Assembly: GCA_046533095.1 (NCBI GenBank) | Contig: JAJQRA010000041.1 | Coordinates: forward strand, 1 to 8,734 | DNA from: ZAX-1 sp046533095 | GTDB taxonomy: Bacteria > Bacillota > Clostridia > Lachnospirales > Lachnospiraceae | DNA length: 8,734 bases | Direction: 5' to 3' | Shown here: one piece after another, positions 1-6,185 of the stretch | Layout: every line of letters starts with the position of its first letter | How positions within the stretch are numbered: the first letter of the stretch is position 1 | Position numbers and translations under genes: made by a program | The notes under the pieces: generated by a model | The model's input: the letters and a program-made list of their open reading frames with translations, nothing else | The model's database searches: none | What the model was told of the DNA's origin: nothing

Positions 1-92
1 ACAATATAGTCAATCATCAAACTCTATAAATACGCTTTATTAATGTGTTGCGGTTCGGCAAAAAATTGTCCAAAAATAGGTTGACATATCAC
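1..92 (+). repeat. Left copy of a perfect 92-bp terminal inverted repeat
   Basis: Bases 1-92 are the exact reverse complement of 8643-8734; the match ends at base 93 (a here, c in the other copy). The repeat is AT-rich (29 of 92 bases are G or C) while the phage DNA beside it is clearly GC-rich, so it looks foreign to the phage module. It starts with ACAATATAGTC and its inner edge reads GGTTGACATATCAC. An in-frame stop at 27-29 precedes the capsid frame, so the native capsid gene cannot be read through it. Inside it, TGTCCA (67-72) and TTGACA (81-86) form an imperfect inverted pair around 8 bases. It could be an IS or MITE-type end, the end of a linear element, or a repeat at which an assembler stopped. 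No transposase gene is visible. The repeat itself is certain; its nature is not. Confidence 0.97.
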
Positions 93-1001
93 AAAGCCGA
101 CTTCGCCCGCGCTCTTCGCGGCAAACCGCTCCTGCACAACGTCATGAGCGAGGGCGCGGACGCCGACGGCGGCTACCTCGTGCCGGTGGAGTTTGAGACC
201 CAGATCGTGTCCGGATTGCAGGAAGCCAACGTCATCCGCTCTCTCGCCAAGACCATCACCACGGGTGCGGAGCGCAAGATTCCCATCGCCGCCACCCACA
301 GCGCGGCTCAGTGGACGCCAGAAAACGGCGCGTACACCGAGAGCAACCCAACCTTCGCGCAGAAGACCGTGGACGCGTACAAGCTGACCGACCTCGTGAA
401 AGTTTCCATCGAACTTTTGCAGGACAGCTACTTCAACCTCGAAAGCTATATCGCTTCGGAGTTTGCCAGAGCGTTCGGCGTAGCCGAGGAGCAGGCGTTC
501 TGCATCGGAACCGGCACGGGTCAGCCCACGGGTATCTTCAACGCCACCAACGGCGGGCAAATCGGAGTGACAGCGACCAGCGCCACGGCAATCACGGTCG
601 ACAACATCATCGACCTTATCTACGCTTTGAAGTCGCCCTATCGCCGTAACGCCGGATTCCTGATGAACGACGTGACCATTTCCGCGCTTCGCAAGCTGAA
701 GGACAGCAACGGTGCCTATCTGTGGCAGCCTTCCGTTCAGGCGGGTCAACCGGACAGATTGCTCGGCTACCCGATTTTCACCTCGCCCTATGTCCCGGCT
801 GTGGCGGCTTCCGCTTTGCCTATCGCTTTCGGCGACTTCACCAACTACTGGATTGCCGACCGCATGGGCAGAACGGTGCAAAGGCTCAATGAACTCTACG
901 CCGGCAACGGTCAGGTGGGCTTTATCGCCACAGAGCGAGTGGACGGCAAGGTCATCCTCGCCGAGGGCATCCAACTGCTCAAGATGGCTACCGGTTCGTA
1001 A
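45..1001 (+). CDS. Major capsid protein, HK97 fold, 5'-truncated at the repeat junction
   Basis: Main shell subunit of an HK97-type capsid. Residues 36-47 (EGADADGGYLVP) are the typical start of the mature HK97-family body. Further hallmarks are the RKIPI strand, the SPYRRNAGF segment, LWQPSVQAG, and IADRMGRTVQRLNELY from residue 270 followed by GQVGF. The C-terminus (LLKMATGS) is complete. Only codons from base 93 on look like capsid. The GTG at 45 and the first 16 residues are read from the inverted repeat and have no ribosome-binding site. Relatives carry roughly 100 further N-terminal residues (delta or scaffold domain plus N-arm), which are missing here. The gene is therefore best regarded as a broken or partial copy unless the DNA outside the window restores it. 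It heads the structural operon and ends 25 bases before the connector gene. Family assignment is firm; the start is not native. Confidence 0.93.
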   Translation: MLRFGKKLSKNRLTYHKADFARALRGKPLLHNVMSEGADADGGYLVPVEFETQIVSGLQEANVIRSLAKTITTGAERKIPIAATHSAAQWTPENGAYTESNPTFAQKTVDAYKLTDLVKVSIELLQDSYFNLESYIASEFARAFGVAEEQAFCIGTGTGQPTGIFNATNGGQIGVTATSATAITVDNIIDLIYALKSPYRRNAGFLMNDVTISALRKLKDSNGAYLWQPSVQAGQPDRLLGYPIFTSPYVPAVAASALPIAFGDFTNYWIADRMGRTVQRLNELYAGNGQVGFIATERVDGKVILAEGIQLLKMATGS

Positions 1002-1026
1002 TCAACGTGAATGGAGGTGAACGGCG

Positions 1027-1344
1027 ATGACGCCAACGGAACTGCTGCCAATGGTCAAGGAAAACCTAATCCTGACCCATGACCAAGACGACGACTTGCT
1101 CCTGCGGCTCATCGCCGCCGCTGTCAACTATGCCGAAAGCTACCAGCACGTCGCGGCGGGGTGGTACGAAACCAACTCCGCTCCCGCCGCGACTGTGCAG
1201 GCGGTGATTATGCTCGTGTCCAACTGGTACGAGTCTCGCGACGGCTCGACGGCGGGCTTCTACGCCGACAACGTGCAGGCGAGCCAGCAAGTCTGGAATA
1301 CGGTCAACACGCTCCTGCGGCTTGACAGACTGTGGGGTGTTTGA
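1027..1344 (+). CDS. Head-tail connector protein, gp6-like
   Basis: A 105-residue protein of the type that forms a ring beneath the portal in HK97-like phages (gp6 / SPP1 gp15-like adaptor). The sequence shows the expected small all-helical pattern: an N-terminal helix (TPTELLPMVKENL), then LRLIAAAVNYAESY, then a C-terminal half with VQAVIMLVSNWYESRDG and a final helix ending LLRLDRLWGV. Length and position directly after the capsid gene fit the family. The start is supported by a strong GGAGGTGA (1013-1020) six bases upstream of the ATG. The next gene starts one base after its stop, so the two are probably translationally coupled. Assignment rests on helical pattern, size and gene order rather than a catalytic motif. 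Confidence 0.82.
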   Translation: MTPTELLPMVKENLILTHDQDDDLLLRLIAAAVNYAESYQHVAAGWYETNSAPAATVQAVIMLVSNWYESRDGSTAGFYADNVQASQQVWNTVNTLLRLDRLWGV

Positions 1345-1345
1345 G

Positions 1346-1690
1346 ATGGCGTTTGGGAAAATGAATCACTTCATAGACATCATATCCACCACGCCGACCA
1401 AGGACGCGGAGGGCTTTATCACCACGGGCGATACGGTCGTCGCTTCGGTTCGGGCATACAAGGAAGTCCGCAACACGTCGGCGCGGTGGGAACGGATTAT
1501 CGGCAACGCCGCGTTTGCGAGCGTCACGGCGATATTTCACTTCCGCAAGATACCCGACATCACGGTGGACGCCACGCTCTTTATAGCTGACGCGGACGGT
1601 CGCTACAACATTGTCAGCGCGGAGGACGTGCGGGAACGCGGGATGTACATCGAGGTATTGGCTGAGAAAACCGAAGGGAGCAAGTCGTGA
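1346..1690 (+). CDS. Phage head closure protein (head-tail joining, SPP1 gp16 type)
   Basis: A 114-residue protein of the head-tail joining family, whose members plug the connector and form the interface to the tail. The start MAFGKMNHFIDIIS followed by DAEGFITTGDTVVASVRAYKEVRN is typical: the beta strand 'F/IDII' near the N-terminus and the R-A-x-x-E-x-R segment are usual family features. The C-terminal half (ITVDATLFIADADGRYNIVSAEDVRERGMYIEVLAEK) is the expected second part of the small beta-barrel. I chose the ATG at 1346, one base after the connector stop, over the upstream TTG at 1322, which lies inside the connector gene. The ribosome-binding site is weak (GGGG at 1334-1337), which fits reinitiation from the upstream gene. 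Its TGA overlaps the ATG of the next gene by one base. Confidence 0.85.
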   Translation: MAFGKMNHFIDIISTTPTKDAEGFITTGDTVVASVRAYKEVRNTSARWERIIGNAAFASVTAIFHFRKIPDITVDATLFIADADGRYNIVSAEDVRERGMYIEVLAEKTEGSKS

Positions 1691-2124
1691 TGGCAAAAGT
1701 GGAAATCAAGATGCCGGAGGACTTCCTTCTTCGGTTGAGTAAACTTGCCGACAAGACCGACGCGATTATCCCCAAGGTGCTGGAAGCGGGCGGCGAGGTC
1801 GTGCTTGCCAAGGTCAAGGGCAACCTCTCGTCTGCGGTCGGTCGCGGCACGAAAGAGCCGAGCCGCTCCACGGGCGAACTGGAACGCTCACTGGGGCTTT
1901 CGCCCGTCAAGCAAAAGCGGGACGGCTTCGGCTGGGACGTGAAGGTCGGCTTCGCCGAACCTCGAAGCGACGGCGGCAGCAACGCCAAAATCGCCAACGT
2001 CCTTGAATACGGCCGACACGGGCAGCCGCCCAGACCGTTCCTGAAGCCCGCGAAGTCGCAGAGCAAGAACGCCGCCATCGAAGCGATGAAGGCGAAACTG
2101 GAAAGCGAGGTGGACGGCGTATGA
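1690..2124 (+). CDS. HK97 gp10-like head-tail/tail component
   Basis: A 144-residue protein of the HK97 gp10 family, a small alpha/beta protein of the neck or tail-completion region. The diagnostic C-terminal segment is present: VLEYG at about 104-108, followed by GQPPRPFLKPA. The N-terminal half has the typical long helix with KVLEAGGEVVLAKVKGNL, and the segment after it (RSTGELERSLGLSPV) is also usual for the family. The start is the ATG overlapping the previous stop (TGATG), with AGGGAG at 1675-1680 at good spacing; a GTG one codon earlier (1687) is the alternative. The end overlaps the next gene by four bases (ATGA), so translation of this and the following gene is probably coupled. The exact role of gp10 relatives in virion assembly is less well settled than that of their neighbours. 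Confidence 0.88.
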   Translation: MAKVEIKMPEDFLLRLSKLADKTDAIIPKVLEAGGEVVLAKVKGNLSSAVGRGTKEPSRSTGELERSLGLSPVKQKRDGFGWDVKVGFAEPRSDGGSNAKIANVLEYGRHGQPPRPFLKPAKSQSKNAAIEAMKAKLESEVDGV

Positions 2125-2462
2125 GCATACTGGCTGAACTGAATACAATCCTGTCGCCTATCCTGCCTGTCGAGACGGGCGTTTTTAGCGGCGTCCCGCC
2201 CGACGAATATCTTGTGATAACGCCGATGACGGACGAGTTCGCCCTGTTCGGTGACGACGCGCCGCTCATGGACGTGTCCGAGGTACGGCTCTCGCTGTTT
2301 TCCAAGGGTAATTATCAGCAGCGCAAGCGACAGATAGCGTCCGCATTATTGAGTGCGGAATTTACCATAACCGACCGCCGCTACATCGGCCATGAGGATG
2401 ACAGCGGCTATTTTCATTACGCCATAGACGTGGCGAAATCATACGAAACGGAGGATTTATAA
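2121..2462 (+). CDS. Probable tail terminator / tail completion protein
   Basis: A 113-residue protein between the gp10-like gene and the major tail protein, the normal slot of the tail terminator that caps the tail tube before it joins the head. Visible features are an N-terminal helix (SILAELNTILSPI), a short strand with YLVITPMTDEFALFGDD, then VRLSLFSKGNYQQRKRQI and a late YIGHEDDSGYFHYAIDVA strand. This helix, strand, LSLFSKGN pattern recurs in prophage proteins of Gram-positive bacteria at this position. I recognise it by pattern and order and not by a defining motif. It starts with an ATG overlapping the upstream TGA (ATGA). Just before its own stop a GGAGG (2450-2454) serves the next gene. 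Another small neck protein is the main alternative. Confidence 0.72.
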   Translation: MSILAELNTILSPILPVETGVFSGVPPDEYLVITPMTDEFALFGDDAPLMDVSEVRLSLFSKGNYQQRKRQIASALLSAEFTITDRRYIGHEDDSGYFHYAIDVAKSYETEDL

Positions 2463-2463
2463 C

Positions 2464-3054
2464 ATGGCTACAATTGGGCTTGACAAACTCTACTACGCGC
2501 CGATAACCGAGGCGGCGCAGACGGGCTATGAAACTTACGGCACTCCCGTTATGCTCGCCAAGGCAATATCGGCTGAACTTTCGGTGGAACTCGCGGAAGC
2601 GACACTCTACGCCGACGATGGCGCGGCTGAAATCGTGAAGGAATTCAAAAACGGCAAACTCACCCTCGGTGTGGACGGAGTCGGGCGCAGCGTGGCGGCT
2701 GTGCTGACCGGCTCAAGCGTGGACGAAAACGGCGTGCTTGTCTCGGCGAGCGAGGACGGCGGCTCTCCCGTGGCTATCGGCTTTCGGGCGAAGAAGTCCA
2801 ACGGGCATTATCGCTACTTCTGGCTCTACAGAGTCAAATTCGGAGTGCCGAACACCAACCTCGCCACCAAAGGCGACAGCATCACGTTCAGCACACCGTC
2901 CATCGAAGGCACGGTGCTTCGCCGCAACAAGGTTGACGGCAACGACAACCACCCGTGGAAAGCGGAAGCCGACGAGGACGACACCGACGTGACGACCGGC
3001 ACCATCACGGGTTGGTACACGAGCGTCTATGAACCTGATTTCGCTCAGGAATAA
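2464..3054 (+). CDS. Major tail tube protein, phi13 family
   Basis: A 196-residue tail tube subunit that stacks as rings around the tape measure. The start MATIGLDKLYYAPITE is characteristic of the phi13-type major tail proteins of Gram-positive siphophages. It is followed by KAISAELSVELAEATLYADDG, a tube-fold strand pair, and FKNGKLTLGVDG. The middle VAIGFRAKKSNGHYRYFWLYRVKFG and the C-terminal GTVLRRNKVDG plus GWYTSVYEP complete the family pattern. Length is normal and I see no added Ig-like C-terminal domain. The start is supported by GGAGG (2450-2454) nine bases upstream of the ATG. The only gap to the chaperone gene is 15 bases. As the most abundant tail protein it would be expected to be highly translated, in keeping with its good ribosome-binding site. 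Confidence 0.92.
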   Translation: MATIGLDKLYYAPITEAAQTGYETYGTPVMLAKAISAELSVELAEATLYADDGAAEIVKEFKNGKLTLGVDGVGRSVAAVLTGSSVDENGVLVSASEDGGSPVAIGFRAKKSNGHYRYFWLYRVKFGVPNTNLATKGDSITFSTPSIEGTVLRRNKVDGNDNHPWKAEADEDDTDVTTGTITGWYTSVYEPDFAQE

Positions 3055-3069
3055 TGGGAGGGCTGGAGA

Positions 3070-3453
3070 ATGGATAACGAACGCAGCGCGAAAATCAACA
3101 TCGGCGGCGCGGAGTACGAGTTAGTCCTCACCACACGCGCCACGAAGGAAATAGCGAGACGCTACGGCGGACTTGAAAACCTCGGCGAGAAGCTGCTCAA
3201 AGCGGAGAACTTTGAACTCGCCCTCGACGAGATAATCTGGCTGATTACGCTTTTGGCGAACCAGTCGATTCTCGTGTACAACTTGAAACACAAAGACAAA
3301 CCGCAGGACGTTCTCACCGAGGGCGACGTCGAACTGCTGACCTCGCCTTTGGAACTGGCGACATACAAGGCGGCGATTACGGAAGCGATGTTCAAAGGCA
3401 CGGCTCGGAACATTGAAAGCGAGACAGACTCAAAAAACGCGGAGGTCGGGTAA
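3070..3453 (+). CDS. Tail assembly chaperone, short form (gpG-like)
   Basis: A 127-residue protein between the major tail protein and the tape measure, the invariant location of the lambda G-like tail assembly chaperone. This chaperone coats the tape measure during tail assembly and is absent from the finished virion. The body shows KINIGGAEYELVLTTRATKEIARRYGG, then a helical part (ENFELALDEIIWLITLLANQSI) and a charged C-terminus (ARNIESETDSKNAEVG). The start has GGAGGG (3057-3062) upstream. The 3' end contains the slippery heptamer A AAA AAC at 3432-3438. Normal decoding stops at TAA 3451-3453; a -1 shift gives the longer product listed separately. Role is assigned from position, size and the frameshift signal together. 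Confidence 0.87.
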   Translation: MDNERSAKINIGGAEYELVLTTRATKEIARRYGGLENLGEKLLKAENFELALDEIIWLITLLANQSILVYNLKHKDKPQDVLTEGDVELLTSPLELATYKAAITEAMFKGTARNIESETDSKNAEVG

Positions 3454-3644
3454 GCGACGAGGAGTTGTTTACCCGACTTTTGTATTTCGGCACGGTGCAT
3501 CTGAACCGCTCCGAAGAAGAAACGTGGCTCACGCCGCTCGGTCTGTTGATGGATTTATGGGAGTGCCACAAACAATTCCTCGGCATGGCGAAACCAAAGC
3601 GCGAGATGTTCATCGAGGACATCATCCCCAGCGGACTTAACTGA
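3070..3644 (+). CDS. Tail assembly chaperone, frameshifted long form (gpG-T-like)
   Basis: Predicted product of -1 ribosomal frameshifting: 3070-3438 in the first frame, then 3438-3644 in the -1 frame, 191 residues in all. The extension has 68 codons, starting RGGRVSDEELFTRLLYFG and ending EDIIPSGLN before TGA 3642-3644. It has no suitable start codon or ribosome-binding site of its own, and its content (TWLTPLGLLMDLWECHKQFLG) resembles the second chaperone domain seen before tape measure genes of Gram-positive phages. In lambda, G and G-T together load the tape measure and recruit major tail protein; the T part binds the tail tube subunit. Because the product needs a frameshift it is easily missed in annotation, leaving an apparent gap at 3454-3644. 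The extension frame is clear; the fusion product is inferred. Confidence 0.85.
3432..3479 (+). promoter_or_regulatory. -1 programmed ribosomal frameshift signal (slippery site plus stem-loop)
   Basis: In the chaperone frame the codons TCA AAA AAC GCG place a canonical X XXY YYZ heptamer, A AAA AAC, at 3432-3438. Six bases later a perfect 9-bp stem begins: GTCGGGTAA (3445-3453) pairs with TTACCCGAC (3469-3477) around a 15-base loop. It can be lengthened to 11 bp by a G-U and an A-U pair (3443-3444 with 3478-3479). The stem includes the stop codon of the short product. Spacing and order match known -1 frameshift stimulators. The frame entered is the one that stays open to 3644. The stem resembles a terminator, but it lies inside the coding sequence and lacks a real T-tract. 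Confidence 0.88.
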
Positions 3645-3661
3645 AAGGAGGGCGTGACCCT

Positions 3662-6172
3662 ATGGCTGACACATTCGGGCTGAAAATCGGCGTTGAAGGC
3701 GAAAAGGAATTCAAGAACGCCCTCCGCGACATCAACCAGTCCTTTAAGGTACTCGGTTCTGAGATGAAACTGGTCTCCTCCGAGTTTGACAAGCAGGACA
3801 AATCCGTGGCGGCGGTGGCCGCCCGTAACGAAGTCCTGAATAAAGCGATTGACGCCCAGAAGGACAAAGTAAAGACCCTTGAGGACGCGCTTCGCAACGC
3901 CTCCGAGAGTTTTGGCGAGAACGACAAGCGCACACAAAACTGGCAGATTGCCTTAAACAACGCAAATGCCGAGCTAAACGGCATGGAGCGCGAACTCTCC
4001 GATAATGAGAAAGCCCTTGACGACATGGGCAAGGAAGAGGACAACGCGGCGAAGTCAGCCGACGACCTCGGCGACGAACTCAAAGACACAGGCGAGGAAG
4101 CCGAGAAGTCAGGCGGGAAGTTTGAGAAGCTGGGCGGAGTCCTCAAGGGAATCGGCGCGGCTATGGGAGCGGTCGCTGTGGCGGCGGGTGCCGCCGCAAT
4201 CAAGCTCGGCAAGGAAGTCATCGCGGCTTACGCCGATTACGAGCAGCTTGTCGGCGGCGTGGATACGCTGTTCGGCGAGGCGTCACAGACCGTGCAGGGC
4301 TTTGCAGAAAATGCCTTTAAGACAGCCGGAATGTCGGCGAACGAGTACATGGAAACCGTCACGGGCTTCTCCGCAAGCCTGATCCAGTCCCTTGGCGGCG
4401 ACACTGCGAAAGCGGCGCAGGTCGCTGATATGGCCATCACCGACATGGCGGATAACGCCAATAAAATGGGCAGCGACATTTCCTCGATACAAACCGCCTA
4501 TCAGGGTTTCGCCAAGCAGAATTACACCATGCTTGATAACCTGAAACTCGGCTACGGCGGTACGAAGACCGAAATGGAGCGGCTCTTGGCGGATGCTGAG
4601 AAGTTCTCCGGCATCAAGTACGACATCAGTTCCTATGCCGACGTCACCGAGGCGATTCACGTCATACAGACCGAAATGGGTATCACGGGTACGACCGCCA
4701 AGGAAGCCACGGAAACCATCAGCGGCTCGATTGCGGGTATGCAGTCTTCAATCGGCAACCTGATGGCGGGACTGGGCAACGCCAACGCAGACATCGGGCT
4801 TCTGATTGGCAATGTGGTGGAGGCGTTCCAAAACGTCATGAAGAACATCGTGCCTGTCATTGAAAACATCGTCAAGGCTCTGTCGCCCGCCCTCGACGGT
4901 ATACTCAAGGCGGTGGGCGATTTGTTGCCCACGCTACTCTCCACGGTGGTCAATCTGTTTACACAGGTGCTGTCCACAATCCTAACGCTCCTGCCCGAAC
5001 TGATACCCGCCGCTGTGGACGCCGTTATGACGATAGTCGGAGCGCTCATTGACAATCTGCCGCTTCTCATTGACGCGGCGGTGCAGTTAGTCACGTCTCT
5101 CGTCGAGGGCATCGGTCAGGCTACGCCACAGCTTATCCCGGCGGCGGTTAACGCCGTTACGACCATCGTGCAGGGCTTGGTGGATAACCTCCCGATGATT
5201 TTGGACGCGGCGCTTCAGTTAATACTCGGTTTGACACAGGGGTTGTTGGATGCACTGCCGCAATTGATAGCGGCTCTGCCTGCGATTATTACGGGCATCG
5301 TGGACTTTGTTATCGGCGCGATTCCGCAGATAATCGACGCGGGGATTCAGCTTCTGGTGTCGCTCGTGGAAGCGCTGCCCGAAATCATCACGGCGATTGT
5401 GGCTGCTATCCCACAAATCATCGAGGGGCTGATAACGGCTGTCCTCGGCTCAATACCGCAACTTATCGATGCGGGAATCAAACTGCTCGTGGCGCTCATA
5501 CAGAACCTGCCGCTGATTATCACCACGGTAGTCGCGGCGATACCGCAGATTATCACTTCGTTGATTTCGGCGATTATCGGGAGCATTCCGCAGTTGATTC
5601 AGGCGGGCATACAGCTTTTGACCTCGCTGATTAAGAACCTGCCGACCATAATCGTGGAAGTCGTGAAAGCCGTGCCGCAAATCATCGCGGCTCTGGTCAA
5701 GGGTTTCACCGGCTCTATCGGGCAGATAGTCCAAGTCGGCGGCAACCTTATCAAAGGCTTGTGGCAAGGCATATCCGACGCCGGGGCGTGGCTCTGGAAT
5801 AAAATCAGCGGCTTCTTCGGCGGCGTGGTCGACAAAATCAAGAACTTCTTCGGCATCCATTCGCCGTCCACACTCTTTGCCGGGCTTGGCGACAACATGG
5901 CTGAAGGTCTCGGAGTCGGATTTGAGAAGACGATGGCGCAGGTTGGCGAGGATATGCAAAACGCCATTCCAACCGACTTTGACACGCCGGGCATCAATAT
6001 GACAGCTTCGGTCAACGGTTCGGCTTCTGGCATCGGAGGTTTGGGTGGTTCGCTGATAACCATTCAACAGATGATTGTCCGCAGTGAGGACGACATCCGC
6101 AGAATTTCACAGGAACTGTACAACCTGATGCAGACCGGCTCGCGAGCACAGGGTCGGTTCAGCACAGCCTAA
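3662..6172 (+). CDS. Tail tape measure protein
   Basis: An 836-residue tape measure protein, which sets tail length and is ejected with the DNA. Residues 1 to about 157 are highly charged and helical, probably coiled coil (KQDKSVAAVAARNEVLNKAI, then long E/K/D-rich stretches). An Ala/Gly-rich hydrophobic stretch follows at about 159-183, then the conserved tape measure core (YEQLVGGVDTLFGEASQTVQ through YTMLDNLKLGYGGTKTEMERLL). Residues 444-685 are a hydrophobic tandem array of 44-residue units. The C-terminal part has GNLIKGLWQGISDAGAWLW and GIHSPS at 731-736, a very common tape measure signature. AAGGAGG (3645-3651) precedes the ATG. By the lambda ruler (about 1.5 angstrom per residue) the tail would be near 125 nm. 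The gene is intact, with 13 bases to the Dit gene. Confidence 0.95.
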   Translation: MADTFGLKIGVEGEKEFKNALRDINQSFKVLGSEMKLVSSEFDKQDKSVAAVAARNEVLNKAIDAQKDKVKTLEDALRNASESFGENDKRTQNWQIALNNANAELNGMERELSDNEKALDDMGKEEDNAAKSADDLGDELKDTGEEAEKSGGKFEKLGGVLKGIGAAMGAVAVAAGAAAIKLGKEVIAAYADYEQLVGGVDTLFGEASQTVQGFAENAFKTAGMSANEYMETVTGFSASLIQSLGGDTAKAAQVADMAITDMADNANKMGSDISSIQTAYQGFAKQNYTMLDNLKLGYGGTKTEMERLLADAEKFSGIKYDISSYADVTEAIHVIQTEMGITGTTAKEATETISGSIAGMQSSIGNLMAGLGNANADIGLLIGNVVEAFQNVMKNIVPVIENIVKALSPALDGILKAVGDLLPTLLSTVVNLFTQVLSTILTLLPELIPAAVDAVMTIVGALIDNLPLLIDAAVQLVTSLVEGIGQATPQLIPAAVNAVTTIVQGLVDNLPMILDAALQLILGLTQGLLDALPQLIAALPAIITGIVDFVIGAIPQIIDAGIQLLVSLVEALPEIITAIVAAIPQIIEGLITAVLGSIPQLIDAGIKLLVALIQNLPLIITTVVAAIPQIITSLISAIIGSIPQLIQAGIQLLTSLIKNLPTIIVEVVKAVPQIIAALVKGFTGSIGQIVQVGGNLIKGLWQGISDAGAWLWNKISGFFGGVVDKIKNFFGIHSPSTLFAGLGDNMAEGLGVGFEKTMAQVGEDMQNAIPTDFDTPGINMTASVNGSASGIGGLGGSLITIQQMIVRSEDDIRRISQELYNLMQTGSRAQGRFSTA
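4991..5716 (+). repeat. Tandem 132-bp (44-residue) repeats in the tape measure gene
   Basis: Five and a half units of 44 residues cover residues 444-685 of the tape measure protein. Two early units (444-487 and 488-531) share LIPAAVxAVxTIVxxLxDNLP. A half unit lies at 532-553. Three later units (554-597, 598-641, 642-685) share IPQxIxAGIxLLxSLxxxLP and end in GS. Proline recurs about every 18 to 26 residues, separating amphipathic, very hydrophobic helices rich in I, L, V and A. The units are diverged at the DNA level. Repeats of this kind are a known way for tape measure genes to change length. Confidence 0.85.
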
Positions 6173-6185
6173 AGGAGGCTCGGCT

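Noticed and set aside
48..61. Short hairpin TTGC-GGTTCG-GCAA within the repeat as a terminator
   Set aside because: Four base pairs only and followed by A residues rather than T on the strand that would be transcribed inward; on the other strand the T run precedes the hairpin.
81..120. TTGACA at 81-86 as a -35 promoter box driving the capsid gene
   Set aside because: No -10-like hexamer at 16-18 bases downstream; the sequence there is GC-rich coding DNA.
24..974. Long open frame on the minus strand (316 codons) opposite the capsid gene
   Set aside because: It is the antisense shadow of a well-identified capsid gene in GC-rich DNA, with no ribosome-binding site and no recognisable domain; its C-terminal end is merely the repeat-encoded peptide.
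3445..3485. Stem-loop at the end of the G gene as an intrinsic terminator
   Set aside because: It is followed by only a short mixed T run, sits within the coding extension, and must not block transcription of the tape measure gene; a frameshift stimulator fits better.
3413..3640. +1-frame open frame of 75 codons across the G-T region
   Set aside because: Basic, low-complexity translation with no family resemblance; the -1 frame (3438-3644) carries the phage-like sequence and has the slippery site.
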